Shown: piece after piece, positions 23,442 through 35,123 of the stretch | Position numbering within the stretch: the first letter of the stretch is position 1 | Layout: every line of letters begins with the position of its first letter | Assembly: GCA_902806575.1 (NCBI GenBank) | Contig: CADCXD010000018.1 | Location: forward strand, 1,116,001 to 1,180,000 | Length of the DNA: 64,000 nucleotides | Origin: Jackrogersella multiformis | Lineage: Eukaryota > Ascomycota > Sordariomycetes > Xylariales > Hypoxylaceae | Reading direction: 5' to 3' | The notes under the pieces: generated by a model | What the model was told of the DNA's origin: nothing | What the model saw: the letters and a program-made list of their open reading frames with translations, nothing else | Databases searched by the model: none | Position numbers and translations under genes: made by a program

Positions 23442-24124
23442 CCCCAATAGTCATTTATGCGAGAGACAAGTAGCCTAAAGTTAGGTCTTCTGGCGGTGAT
23501 GATTCATCAGATACTTCCGAGTTGGTACTGCAATGCAGTCGGATCAAACCCCATCGCGTGGTTCTGCCTTTGCAGTAACCCTTTTGGGATCTTTGTATCT
23601 CGATAGTTGCCAACGATGATGTCTAAAAGGCATGTCTGAGCCAGACTTTCTCTCTTGATTTCATTTAAAGCATCGGGTGTTACATAGGGGTAGTTAATAT
23701 GAGTAGATCCGCTCACTACCCAGCGTGTCTTGCCTTAGCCATATGACGTTCGGTTCTAATTAGAACTAAATATTCCTCTAACTGAAGCCCCTAATTTTCC
23801 TATTGTTGCTATTTGTGAATTTACTTATCATCATGATATTAAGCGCATTCTGAGCTCAGAAAGGCCTTACACTCACCCTTAATAGAAACATTGTCTCGAG
23901 GAGGGCATGTAGTAAGGAACATATTCGAAGGCCTGCCTGTTACAGGAGAGCTAGACACAAGGGTTCGAGACCCCTTTATGGCATGTTGGATGACATCACG
24001 ACAATGCGATGCGGGGCTTTTAAACAACACAAATATCGATATTGACAATTGTCCTTACAATCCTCCTAACTTTTCAAACCAACCTAATTTTTTTAATTAA
24101 AAATTGAGGTTAGATTCCGAGAGG
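23442..24124. other. Intergenic region between ASNSD1-like gene and PEBP gene
   Basis: About 680 bp. A Pol III B-box-like GGTTCGAGACC occurs near 23962, but no cloverleaf forms around it. A 69-codon minus-strand frame (23507-23716) lacks an initial ATG. Confidence 0.5.
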
Positions 24125-25043
24125 ATGACGCCTCTAACCATTTGTATCTACCTTTTCATGTTGCCGGCACTGACAATAGCTACTAAGCAAACCGTTATTA
24201 CATCACCCAAATCACATCCGCTGGAGTCGGATGTATATAAAGTCCAGCACGAGTACGTGAAGTGCTTTAGACCACTTATGGTTTATTTCGATATAGTACA
24301 TAATATCTGATAGATTGAATTGATTTAGATTAGAGAAGGCCGAGATATTCCCAACAGGTGAGTTTTATAAGGTTGTTACCAATCCGAGGTGCCCCTTAAG
24401 TGATGGGTGTCCTTAACTAACTAGAGGTAGTCGTCGATAAGTTCCTCCCGTCGTTTCTCCTCGACGCGGAATGGCCGTCAGGCGAACGCACAGAGCTGGG
24501 GAACACCGTGAAGGTTGACGAGGCCCAGGATGAACCTACCATTATAGTGCGCAGAGGTCAAGACCACTCTACCTCGTCGGGGGTGGCTTGGGATAATCCT
24601 AACGTCACCTACACCATCACAATCACCGACCCGGATGCGCCCTCCCGCAGCAACCCAAAGTGGTCCGAGTTCTGCCACTTCATCGCCACGGGCGTCAAGG
24701 TCTCGTGTTCGGAACCATCCGCCGCTGTGCGACTATCTGGCCTGGAAGACGTTATACCGTACCGGCCGCCCGGCCCCCCGCCCAAGACGGGAAAGCACAG
24801 ATACGTGTTCCTGCTGCTGGCACCCGCAAACCGGACCGCGGATCCGCTGGACCTGACCAAACCCCGGGATAGGAAGCACTGGGGTACGGGTAAGGAGAGA
24901 CATGGCGTGAGGGATTGGGCCGAGGAGAACGGGCTGGAACCTGTCGGTGCGTGTTGCTTTTCTCTTGTCTTGTCGACGTTTTGGTACATGCTAACTTTGA
25001 GGTAGCGGCGAATTTCATCTACGCTCAGAACGAGGAACAGTGA
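24125..25043 (+). CDS. Phosphatidylethanolamine-binding protein (PEBP/TFS1-like) with signal peptide
   Basis: Four exons: 24125-24252, 24329-24357, 24425-24946, 25006-25043; 238 aa. Exon 2 is only 29 nt. Splicing gives a continuous QHELEKAEIFPTEVVVDKFL and ends PVAANFIYAQNEEQ. PEBP signatures are clear: TITDPDAPSRSNPKWSEFCH (anion-binding pocket) and YRPPGPPPKTGKHRYVFLL, then GVRDWAEENGLEPV. The first 21 residues (MTPLTICIYLFMLPALTIATK) are a good secretory signal, so this copy is probably secreted or vacuolar. Yeast relatives inhibit carboxypeptidase Y and Ras-GAP. The first exon is inferred from phase, donor GTACGT and the hydrophobic leader, and is the least certain part. Confidence 0.85.
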
Positions 25044-25382
25044 TGCTCTTCGACCTGTTGGGGGATCATCAGATACAGTCACTCGCTGTTAAGGTGGAAG
25101 ACAGGGGCTATAGTGTTGGTACATTGTGTATTAGTATATAACGCAATGAGTGACAATACGGATTTCTTGGACTGTTTGCTTATTCACCTAGACCCCAACA
25201 CCATCAACGAGCCCGTACGTACGTGATCATAAGTTTTAAAACAAGAATTTCCCAACGAGCGCCATGCCTCTACCATAACGAACAAAAATCGCTATCTCCA
25301 GAAATATCAATGCCAAACCTCTCCTCTACCTACCTTACCCCTCAACGCCCACCTACCCGATCTCCACGACACGGTCTCACGC
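25044..25382. other. Convergent 3' intergenic region
   Basis: About 340 bp between convergent genes. Pyrimidine-rich toward the right; nothing else was seen. Confidence 0.55.
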
Positions 25383-26476
25383 TCACCCCAACGAGTTCCG
25401 TCCTGCCGCACTGGTCACCGCGTCATGGCTCGACAGCTCCGAGATCTGGTGGCTGTCCAGGGTCCCCGAGTTCCAGCTCGAGCTTACGACGCTCCTGGGC
25501 TCGTCGCCCGACAGCTCGGACTTCACCGTCGAGGTCGCCGCGAGCTCCGGCTTGTAGCCGTACCACCCGGGGCTCGGCGGCTCGGGCGTCGCCGCTAGGT
25601 CCTTTTCGGGGCTGGACGCCTTTTCCCGCTGCGCTTGCGCGGCGGCGGCGCCTTGATGGTCCAGGTGGGGTGTTTCGTCTCGGGGTGCCGCGGCTGGTGC
25701 TGGTGTTCCTGTCGCCGTAGCAGTAGCCGCCCCTTTCTTTCGCCGCAGGATGAACGTGAGAAATGCAAGGGCGGCGATTAGGGGGATGCCGATGCCGACG
25801 CCCACTCCCACGCCTACTTTAGCCCCCGCCGAGAGCCCCCGCGACGTATCCGCAACAGACATAGATGACGATGTAATCGCCGGGGCTGTCTCGGAGGCCG
25901 AAGACGAACCCTGAGCAGCGGAGCTCAGCGTGGGGATTGCGGTAGGGTTGAACGAGATGGTGCCTCCGGGGGTAGGCGGCAAGCTGCCGATCTCGTACAG
26001 GGTGGACTGCCCGTTCGGATTCCGGATCAGCGGCCGCGAGGCATTGCACGCGCAGTCCGGCTCCTTGTGTATCGTGATCCAGGTCTTGTGTATCGCGCAC
26101 CCCGACCAGATGGCCAGGTCGGCGCCTTCGCACCGCGCCATGGCCACGTACTGCTGGTCGGGGTATTCGAACTTGTTCGTGCACTTGGCCGAGCTGAATG
26201 TCGAGTCTGTGCACCCTGCGACGTAGGTTACGACGTCTATAACACATACACGTATTAGCTATTAAGCAACACGAAGGGATTGTATCAGTGCCGTGGCTAG
26301 GACGCACTCTGCTTGTTCCAGCAGGCCGTGGTCGACAAGCAATAATCGCCAGCGTAGCAGCAAGACTGAGGCCCCATCAGCCAGGCATTGCCGCAGGGGA
26401 TATACTCCGAGTTGGCAACCTGACCCGGTCCAAAGAAGCACGTCCCGTTCGACATATATAGAGCAGTGTCGTTCAT
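25383..26476 (-). CDS. Cys-rich single-pass membrane protein, fungal surface-protein type
   Basis: Two exons, 26476-26308 and 26236-25383; 340 aa, intron donor GTGCGT and acceptor TATAG. The extracellular half is Cys-rich (SNGTCFFGPGQ, PCGNAW, QSCCYAGDYCL, CTDSTF, CDCACN-like spacing) with an N-glycosylation sequon. It is followed by a Ser/Thr-rich stalk and one membrane helix (VGVGVGIGIPLIAALAFLTF) capped by RRKK. A cytosolic tail rich in Pro, Ser and Glu ends the protein. This layout is common in Pezizomycotina cell-surface or wall-sensor-like proteins of unknown function. ATG 26476 gives no signal peptide. An upstream ATG at 26598 in another frame encodes MLWSFLLLLLLLPR and could be a leader exon joined through a weak GTTCCC donor, but that is speculative. 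Confidence 0.75.
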
Positions 26477-27962
26477 GATGCTTGACTTATCTATGCAAAA
26501 CTCAGGCCTTGACAAGAGGTTGGAAGTGGAAATCGGCGAGGGTGAAAAGGGGAACGGCGGGGAAGAAGGAGAAGAAGAAGAAGAAAACTCCAGAGCATTT
26601 CAATAGGAGAAACTCCGTCCTCGTCCCGCAGCACCACCTCCCCACGCAAGGCTATGCTGGTAACCGCTCCCCCACAATGTCATATCCGCCATGAAGCCAT
26701 ACCATCATATCCATGCACGTCAGCATCTGCATCGAGAACGCCCCCCTCCACCCCCGGGCCGTCCGCAGATCTGTGATCACCACGCGTTCCACAGCGTCGA
26801 CGTACCTCATAAAGACACGAGGACTTGCTGCCGCACCCCAGCAGTCCGGCTGAGACGATCGGGACCATGCATCAGTAGAACAATGCTTAGCCGGTGCTTC
26901 AACGTCGCTCAAAGGTAGTGCTGCTTTAAGCTAGGTAAACCAGATGTAACGGACGAGGAGCGATCTTTAGGCTCTCCATTGGCTCTGCAATTATCGCGTT
27001 AGAGCTCGCTCTCAGCCCTCTAGGGCGACGCCGAAGTTGGTGCTGACGAACGGCTGGCTCCTCGCATGCCGTCTCTCGTCTCCATTGAAAGGTAAGCTGT
27101 TGGGGCATGCGTATTTTTTGCATTTCCCAATGCAATGGTATCGGCTATGTGGGTGAATAGCAGCCACCTATCAAGAATCAGCGAGGAGGCGATCTATGCT
27201 GAAAAGGGGGGTAAAGATCGACTGTGGCTTCTATAGATGAGAATATTTGACCTTTTTTATGGCGTGCCAGATGATGACTTCACGCAAATCACTTCCTCTT
27301 TCCTCCCACATCAGATTCCTACCGGTATGCAGCCTTACAGATCGAGAGCATGGAGATATAACATTATCTTTTGGATTGGCCAGCTCTAAGCTGGCTATTG
27401 ACAGGAAGCTATCCTCGTTAACTCACGCTAGACTTATTATGCCATACCACATTATATCGGTGAGAGTACGCTAGATGGATTTTGTTAAAGAGTCTCCAGA
27501 CCGAGAAACAAATCCAAGATACCTGTACCTACCTAGGTACCAAGTATCCAATTAGCAAGTTCACACAATAGTAAAGCCATGAATAACACCGCTACGATGC
27601 CGGCCCAGGCTTGAACAGACATGTTGGCATGCAATTCATCATATTATTCATTTAGCGACCGGGATGTAAAGACATCAAATCTAGGTACTTCATCCAGTTC
27701 CAGTTCCGGTTCAGGGTCCAGTTCCTGCGCGCGGAAAACAAAACCACCAACGCCAACGTGACGTTCATAACCATCGATCCTAGACTGTGTCGAGTCTCAT
27801 GCAGAGTCCAACAATTATACCAGACAGATCATTCCCACACTAAGCCAGGAGAAACAGCACCAGATAGCTACTTCTCAGCTTAATCAAAACCACGCTCTCC
27901 AGCGCCTGCAACCATAGCTTTTGTCCCTGCCCGGAGAAGCGACGATATGGTTACATTTTTGC
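26477..27962. other. Intergenic region with possible 5' leader of the Cys-rich protein
   Basis: About 1.5 kb. A (TTC)n/(GAA)n run at about 26562-26585 may encode a hydrophobic leader on the minus strand. A palindromic TACCTACCTAGGTACC lies near 27530. No other supported gene. Confidence 0.5.
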
Positions 27963-30611
27963 TTAATCCACGACCAGGCCCTCTAGTGCCTGCATAGCTC
28001 TCGTTCCTTCTGTCTCGAATGCAGTAACCATGGCTTCGCATTCATGCTTCAGCTTCTGTTGAGCATCTTCCGCGTTGTGGTAGATCCACTCCTCAACAGT
28101 CATGCGCTTCTCGGGACTGGTGAGGTCCGCTCCGCTCTTAAGGACCTTGGACGGTCCTAGAGTGTTCTCCTTGTCTAAGCCCTCAAATATCATCTCGACG
28201 TCGGCGGAGGTCCAGGGGACATTGCTCTTTAGACCAGCCAGAACGTTACGCTTCGATGGTGAGATACGTACGGGCGTAACGGCAACAGGAGCCAGAACGA
28301 CTCGGCTGCTGTTCGTGGTGTTGGACGGCTTTGAAGAAGGCGGTTCATTCTCAGCATTGGATGACTGCGGTGACTGTGAGGGGGATACTGTAGCCTGTTT
28401 CGCAGCCGGTGTAGAAGAGATAATGGCCTTGGGCGTTGTTGGACGCTCAACTTCACTGGACTTAGTTGGAGGTGGAGGTAGCGGTTTGTCTACCAAAGGG
28501 GAAGATGGAACCGCAGTTTGGAAGAGAATTTTCGTCTTCGCTACCGGTGTCCTCTCCACAGAACCACCAATATCAACGTGCTCAGCTTGATATGAAGCCT
28601 CAACTATATCATTGGAGACGGCTAGCTCATCGGGTTTGGTGTAGTCCGAACTTGCCACAGCAGCCTTCTTACTCGGCCGGCCGCGCTTCTTAGGAGCGGC
28701 ATTGGACGATAGGCTGTTTCGGACTACGGTCGCGTTACTGGTCATGCTCACGTCATGACCCTCAGCCAGTTCATCAATATTGGCTTCTTCGTCGTCTGGT
28801 TGAGGCTCGGGTACAGATTCCGGCTCTATGGGCGTTTTCTCTTTGGTTTTCTTTGTTGTCTGCTTCGAAGCCTTTCTAGGACCAGCTTTCCGACCCTTCT
28901 TAGAAACCTGAAGAGTCTCCTCTGGATCAACCTCCATCTCAGCTTCCATTGCTCTTAGCTCGGAATCGATAACAGCTTCATCGATATGAGGAGGTTTTGG
29001 GTCGAACATAGCATGATCACTAGGCTCTTCATCTTGATTTGCGACAGCTCCTTTCTTCGTTGCAGCCTTCTTACCCTTGGACTTCGCTGGAACTTTCTTA
29101 CGGTCTGAATCCGAATCAGCCGCAATGTTCTCGTCATCTGACAATGGTCGATCAAGATCGGCCTGTAGCTGTCTGTCGAGCTCTTCATCATCCATCATGT
29201 GAGGAGCATCGTCATCTTGTTGGGACGTAGTTGATACAGTAGATGTTGTCGAAACTTTTCGCTTGTTACGAGTAGTAGTTGGTCTGCCTTTCTTGCTTTT
29301 TGCCTTCGATTTCGGCGCATTATTCACACCAGACATCTCCTGGTCCAGCTCGTGTTCAATGTCGGATGCATCGGAAGTGTGTGTCTTTCGTAAGCGCGTA
29401 GCTCTCTTCTTAGCTGCCGGGGCTTCTGCTATTGTCAGCGTCGATTCTTCGAGCGTGTCACTGGTTCGTTTGCGTCCTCGGGTAGGTTTTGGTGGTGAGG
29501 GAGGTAGTTCTTCCTCCACCTCTGGTGCATCTTCCAGCACCTTAATAGGTTCCTCCCTTTTTGCCCTAGTCTTCTTGCCCTTTGCTGCCGCGCCCTTCGC
29601 CTTACCACGCTTTGTTCCGCCTTGGGTCATAACAGACGTAGTAGTCATTACACTGTCTTCGTGATTGGCAGGGTATTCAAGCATCGATGTCATGTCTGAT
29701 GCTGTTGTTGTAGCGATTGACTGGGCCGACAGTCGAGAGGACTGGGAGGCTCTAACACCCTTGCCTCTACCTTTCTTAGTTGGGCCTTTCTTATACTGGT
29801 TCAATAAGGCAAAGAACTGGCATTCCGGTGCTCGTCTGTGATGCTCGTCGCTATTACATCATGTCAGTCAGTGAAGGATAAAGACATACAAAGACCGTGT
29901 TACTTACTAGGGGTTATCCTTGGGCTCCCAGCCGTCGAGAGCAAGTGTACAGTAGGTGCAAGTTACCATATCATCCGACTCGGTAGTTGGGGTGTACTTC
30001 CAACCTGCTTCCACAAGCTACAGCGAGCGATTTAGCAAAGTTCAGCAGCAAGCAGTTGCGGATAATTGGAAAACCATGTACCTGCTTTGTCTTGCATTTC
30101 CATCCTCTCTTTCCATCGTGTGGCCATCTTCCCCCGAAGGTGGCTGTCCGTGCTTCAACCATATCGGTGTTAGTAGGATCATCTAAGGCGTAATCTCCCA
30201 CACCCGCATTGATGGCCGCCATGATAGCCCATCCGCAATGTGGAGACAGTCGTAGATGCTCTTCTACAGGGCTATCGTTTTCCTCCCATCCTGCAAGCGC
30301 CTTAAGGCAGAGGAAACACACGGTATTGTCTGGAGCTTTGGCGGTGGGTTCGAAGTAGAATCCGGCTTCGGCAAACTTAAAGAAGAATGTCAATATTCGA
30401 AGGGGGAATATAACCTAGTATTTACCTAGGTATTTGAAGATATATGGTAACTCACCTGGACAGGGTCTAGTTGTTTGTGAGGCCAGCCAATCGCTTTGGG
30501 GGCTTTGCCTTTGGCATTGGATGGTCGTCGCGCAACAGGTTTCGCATGGTTGAATGAAGCTAATCTGCCATCGTAGGTGAAGTATTGATCAGACATATCG
30601 TCGGTCTCCAT
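27963..30611 (-). CDS. bir1: Bir1/survivin homologue, chromosomal passenger complex subunit
   Basis: Four exons on the minus strand: 30611-30456, 30375-30082, 30017-29908, 29850-27963; 815 aa with matching phases. Two BIR zinc domains occupy the N-terminus. BIR1 (about residues 10-105) has CFLC, then GWEENDSPVEEH and C seven residues on. BIR2 (about 125-205) has CTYC, GWEPKDNPYDEHH and PEC. The ligands of the second BIR are split across introns and rejoin on splicing. The remaining 600 residues are a charged, low-complexity tail with several KKRGRPSKK-like stretches. A conserved C-terminal helical segment (PWTSADVEMIFEGL, then MTVEEWIYHNAED) probably binds INCENP/Borealin partners. The two-BIR plus long-tail layout matches yeast Bir1, which places Aurora kinase at centromeres. 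Confidence 0.93.
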
Positions 30612-33351
30612 GATTCAAGTAGCAACCGTGCAAGAATGGGTCGAGGGAAGGACTTGATCGATGTTTGGGGTTTGTGATTTGGCGCAAGATACGAGTATTT
30701 GCGCGTCGCGAACGGGATATTCAAGATCGGAGGGGTCAAATTGTTTTCACATCTGCTGGAAGAATACCAAAGCTGTGAAAACAATAATTTCAAAAGAGTA
30801 GAAAGCTGTAGAAATACAAGCAGTTGCTTGGGTTCTGTCGAATTGTCGGTGGAAGATGCGTCTTAGTTACAAGACGAATGTGTTGTAGAAATGTTAAAGG
30901 GTTCAATTGGCTGCTAGACCGCGTTCTGTTTACATTCACTTCGGACCCACCTCTACCTTAGGTAGGCAGCTACTACACTACACTATTCTTACACTACACT
31001 AACCTTACACTACACTAGTGTAGCCTGTAGGTCGGCTCGATAACCCCACCCTACTCCCGCCACAATTGGTATCAGCGCGACGAAAAGCAGGCCCTTGATT
31101 GGCTTAGAGTAAAGTCATTACATAATCCCTTTTTAAAGGAAAAATCCAGCCCGTGCTTTCACTTTCACGGGACGGCAGCAAAGCTGGTGCTTTAACACTT
31201 CATTATAAATCGTTTAACGACTTTCGCCTTTTATTAAGAGATTATAATCAATAATCGATACCCAAGCATATTAACTCTCGAGGCTGCGCTTCGCTGGGTA
31301 GAAGAACTGCTTAAAACTAAGGAGTAAAAAGAAAAAATACACCTAAAAGGCCATAACACATCTTATAAGACGTTCATTTTTTCCACTATCATCGACCTCC
31401 CCTATCGGATTCAATAAAGCTGATCCAAGAATTGCTTTCAAATTAGCAGAGGCTTTAGAATCTCTTGAAATGCTTAAGTCTCTATAACTTACTTGCGAAC
31501 CAGCTTCCCCAGGTCATATATAAAGGCCAACTCTTTGCGAAGTTAGCTGTAAAGCCAAAACTGCAGAAATAACCTAAATGGATAATCTTTGGGACTTTTG
31601 GGTCGAATATAAACCTGCAGTAGATAGTAGGGTTCTAACCCAGGTTCCGCTAGGTTGGAATGATTTTGAGTCTAGGGGAGCATGTCAAAGTGATCCTTTA
31701 CCGCCAATAATTATTCGTCTACCATCACCCGTTTCCGACGACCCAAAATTAGCACCACGTAAGGAGCAACATCGCCAGATCTCAAATCTTACCAGTCCAC
31801 CAAGCACGCGTACTCTACCCCTTCGTCATAGCCGCCAATAATTAACATATCGGTAACGCTTGGTCCGCCCCAATCGTACAGCATAACCTCGATTAGAGAC
31901 CAGTGTAGATGAATAAGGGGTATCTAAGGGACAGGGACGAGCTATTGAGGCAAGCACGAGGGCACGGCTGGTTTTCACTTACCTAACCAGATATAGTAAA
32001 GATGTCTCCAACGAGACTTAAGCTGACGGCAGACTATTGTCTTCTGTGCTACCAATCAATCAACCGGGTGAGAGATCGTCACTTAATGTTGCATGAATGC
32101 ACCGTAAGATCCAACAAAGTACAGCATCATAACGTTGGACTCATAAGGATCACTGAGGCTATGTGACCAAATCGAATCCCTATGTAAATGTTGGAAACTT
32201 CACTACCTACGTAGTCTACTATTGAGGCTTGCTGACAGATATCCATGTGCAATTGTTACGTCTTTATTCAATCCTATGTTAACGCTCTTCACAATGATAT
32301 CTAGCTTACGAACATTAGCAAAGTACGAGGTCAGTATATGAGCAGCCACCTTATTATCTAACTTTCAGTTTAAAAATAGCCAAGAACATTTCATAAATGG
32401 GAAGCCTAGGTTTTTAAACTTGTTCGGTAATCCACACAAGAGGCAGAAGTGCTAAGTAGGTGCTAGGTAGTAATCATGTGCGTCAGCAGTCCGGGGGTGA
32501 GATCGCGGGCATCAATTGGTTATTTCGTACATAGTCAAATTAAGCATCTGTCCACCCCATCAAGAGGCACGCAGGTACGGATCTCGGTAACCCGAGGATA
32601 CCCCTGTCTGGAAATCTCTGTTCGTCAAGCTTCACCGCATCCATAAATAGGGCTTATAATCGATTCTTACGTCTTCGTTCGGTGAGTGCGCGGCTGACCT
32701 GGTGTGGCCTATCATCTTAATGCCGTGCCATTTCCTAGCCCCTGGTATCTGATCTGGTTGGTGAGGTTGTAGTGTCGTAAGGCTAGGTAGTTGGCATTTT
32801 TTAAGGACAGATCATGGTATCATCATCTACACAACAGTCTAGCTACAAAAGGATATTCATTCGAACAAAATACTACGACTTAATATATTATATAAGCCCA
32901 TATTTGATAATATCGAGGCAATACTCGTATTATGTAGTCTCAGGAATTGTATTATTCAATATTTGAGCTATATTATACTGTCCCAATAAAGATTCAACCA
33001 TAGGCCTAGGTATCTAGGTCAATACACGTTACTAATTAACATCACGTAAGATGAGTTTCAAATATGATAATTGCAAAAATATATCTGGTTCAGTACTAAT
33101 AGGCTACTCGAATGAGCCTCATACATGACATAATAATTGCTGACCTAAAGATGATTCCCACGTCTCTCGACTACGCGGACTACGTAAGATATTGCAGTTT
33201 CTAGGTGAGATTCAACCCAAGTCTGGCGAAGCGAGGCGGAAGACGCTGAGGATTATATATCATATAGACCCAATGATTAGCTAGTAAGCAATATTGGGGC
33301 TAGTTTCTGGTGGTACACAGACTCAGGTTGTGAGGTGAACAGTCAGCTACC
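30612..33351. other. Long intergenic region with decayed sequence
   Basis: About 2.7 kb. A 16-bp motif ending in ACACTACACTA is repeated three times at about 30974-31017. From about 31150 to 31840 the DNA looks like a decayed coding sequence: stretches of protein-like frame (TLEAALRWVEELLKTKE near 31280) interrupted by stops, followed by an 87-codon frame at 31578. This might be a relic of a transposase-type gene, but no motif confirms it. The rest holds nothing recognisable. Confidence 0.45.
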
Positions 33352-33525
33352 ATGGCGGAACCAGTCCGGATACAGACATACATCGCGGCCATTGCGAACG
33401 CTAGCTTCATCTACTGTCAGGAGGCTGGGAAGATGGAAGAAGGCGAGAGCCTAGAAGAGATGTGGCGATCTCAACTCATCAATATTGCTCACGAGATGCG
33501 GTCACACACCTTCGCATCACAGTAG
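33352..33525 (+). CDS. Possible small protein of 57 aa
   Basis: An ATG in good context (CTACCATGG) opens a 57-codon frame, MAEPVRIQTYIAAIANASFI and onward, ending HTFASQ. Composition is helix-forming, acidic in the middle (KMEEGESLEEMW), without a signal peptide. It lies 270 bp upstream of the lysozyme-like gene and could also be a chance frame or an upstream exon. No family was recognised. Confidence 0.3.
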   Translation: MAEPVRIQTYIAAIANASFIYCQEAGKMEEGESLEEMWRSQLINIAHEMRSHTFASQ

Positions 33526-33642
33526 CATCGACACCAGCCCCAAAAGTACACAGAATCCATGATTACCATATGAGGCATCCGAGGAAGATGTTGACTTCCA
33601 TCTTCAGTAGCTAGTAACTAGAAGAAACAGGACCAGAAAAAG

Positions 33643-33649
33643 TATAAAG
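33643..33649 (+). promoter_or_regulatory. TATA box of the lysozyme-like gene
   Basis: TATAAAG lies about 150 bp before the ATG and is followed by a CAACAACA-rich leader, typical of strongly expressed fungal genes. Confidence 0.6.
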
Positions 33650-33793
33650 GGGCATCTTTGGACCATCCAGAACTCGAAGAATCATCACAACATTCACAAT
33701 CAACATCATCAACAACAACAAGTTCAAACACTACTTTATTCACTTCGCACTTCCAATAATCTTCTATCACTTTATCCCCAAACTTCAGTCAAG

Positions 33794-34414
33794 ATGGGTT
33801 TCGTCAACTACTCCGGCCCCTCCTCCAGCTTCCCCCCCATGAACCAGTGGAAGTCGTTCGACGACATCTTCAACGCCAACAAGGCCTCCATGGCCGCCAC
33901 CGGCGACACCGGCGAGGATATCGGCCGAATCTACAACGCCGTCAAGCAGTGTGCCAAGATCGGCGTCGAAGAGCGGTAAGTTTTCAAGCCCAGCCCAGCC
34001 CAGCTCAGTCCAGCCTCGCCACACCTCAGAAGCGCAACCGATCAGCTAACCCGGCGCAGCGTCATCTTCTGCATCATCATGCAGGAGTCGACCGGCAACG
34101 TCGGCGTCCGGACCACCACCAACCCGGACGGGCACTTCACCGCCGGCCTGATGCAGTGCGACGGCAGCCCCGGCTTCCCGGGCCAGCACGGGCTCTCCCA
34201 GGACCAGATCACGTCCATGGTCACCGCCGGCACCAACCACTTCAAGCAGAACCTGAAGGACTTCGGCAACGCCGACACCGCCGACTGCATCTACAAGGCC
34301 CTGCGCGAGTACAACTCCGGCTCCGTCAACGAGGGCAACCTGTCCGACCCCAAGGGCGCCACCGCCTCCTACGTCTCCGACATCGCCAACCGCCTCCTCG
34401 GCCGCACCAACTAA
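33794..34414 (+). CDS. Lysozyme-fold (SLT/muramidase-like) protein
   Basis: Two exons, 33794-33975 and 34060-34414, intron 84 bp, phase 2; 178 aa. The spliced junction gives GVEER-VIFCIIMQESTGNVGVRT. The MQESTG segment at the start of exon 2 carries the likely catalytic glutamate, as in lysozyme-like transglycosylases. AGLMQCDGSPGFPG and REYNSGSVN complete a pattern common to a fungal family of this fold. There is no signal peptide, so export would need an unconventional route, or the protein acts inside the cell. Codons end almost always in C or G, a sign of strong expression together with the TATA box. Substrate (peptidoglycan, chitin or other) is not proven. Confidence 0.72.
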
Positions 34415-35123
34415 AGCCCGCCTGGCTGGCTGATTTCTGTTAATTCCGATGGGGAAAAGTGTATAGAAGGGCGGGGTTTAGATGGGGATAGAGTCTGAGA
34501 GAGAAGCGATCATTGGGTTGTATAAAGCTGGGACACGTTCATTTGGGTACGATAGTTGAATAAAATATCTATTGCGGATAATATGTCTTAGTATAAGTGC
34601 TAGTCGAGATATCTCATACTGGTGTGATGCGATATAGGGGTATTGACAACGGTAAGTTCGAGTATATTGGTACAAAGATTGAGGATTGTCTTTGAAATAG
34701 ATTGCATACAACAGCAGACACCAGGTTTTGCTTTTGCCAAGGCACTGCATGATCCTCGAGAGAGGTGTCAAGATATTAAATATGGCATGACCTGATATTA
34801 GATCTCGACACTTCTGTTCTGTCGGATTCATATATGACCCACTCGACTCAACCTGCAGAAAATCCATGGCTAGCGTTATGTCTCATCATTACGCGGAAAT
34901 ATAACTAATTCTATGTACCTACCTAGGTATGTAGGTAAACTGCCTCTATGTAATTCTAATAGAGGAAGTAGGAGATCCACTAATATGATAGCTGGGGGGA
35001 AGTGCTCACATAGAAGGTTCATGGAGCTGATGGAGTAGCCCCTTATTATACTGACCCAAGTGTTTTCATGCCCTAGGTAGGTATTCTTTATCTTTCTGTA
35101 GAATCCTTCTGTAGAGTTTTGCT
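34415..35123. other. Convergent 3' intergenic region
   Basis: About 700 bp between convergent genes with a TACCTACCTAGGTATGTAGG palindrome near 34917. No supported gene. Confidence 0.55.

Noticed and set aside
23507..23716. 69-codon minus-strand frame after the ASNSD1-like gene
   Set aside because: Opens with GTG, no promoter-like leader, and no recognisable family.
23940..23990. GGTTCGAGACC, a Pol III B-box-like word, as a possible tRNA
   Set aside because: No acceptor stem, D arm or anticodon arm can be folded around it; the T stem itself has a mismatch.
26652..26912. 86-codon minus-strand frame upstream of the Cys-rich surface protein
   Set aside because: No signal peptide or Cys pattern joining it to the gene; no compatible splice to the first exon.
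30974..31017. Three ACACTACACTA-containing units as a CRISPR-like array
   Set aside because: No unique spacers; an ordinary short tandem repeat in a eukaryote.
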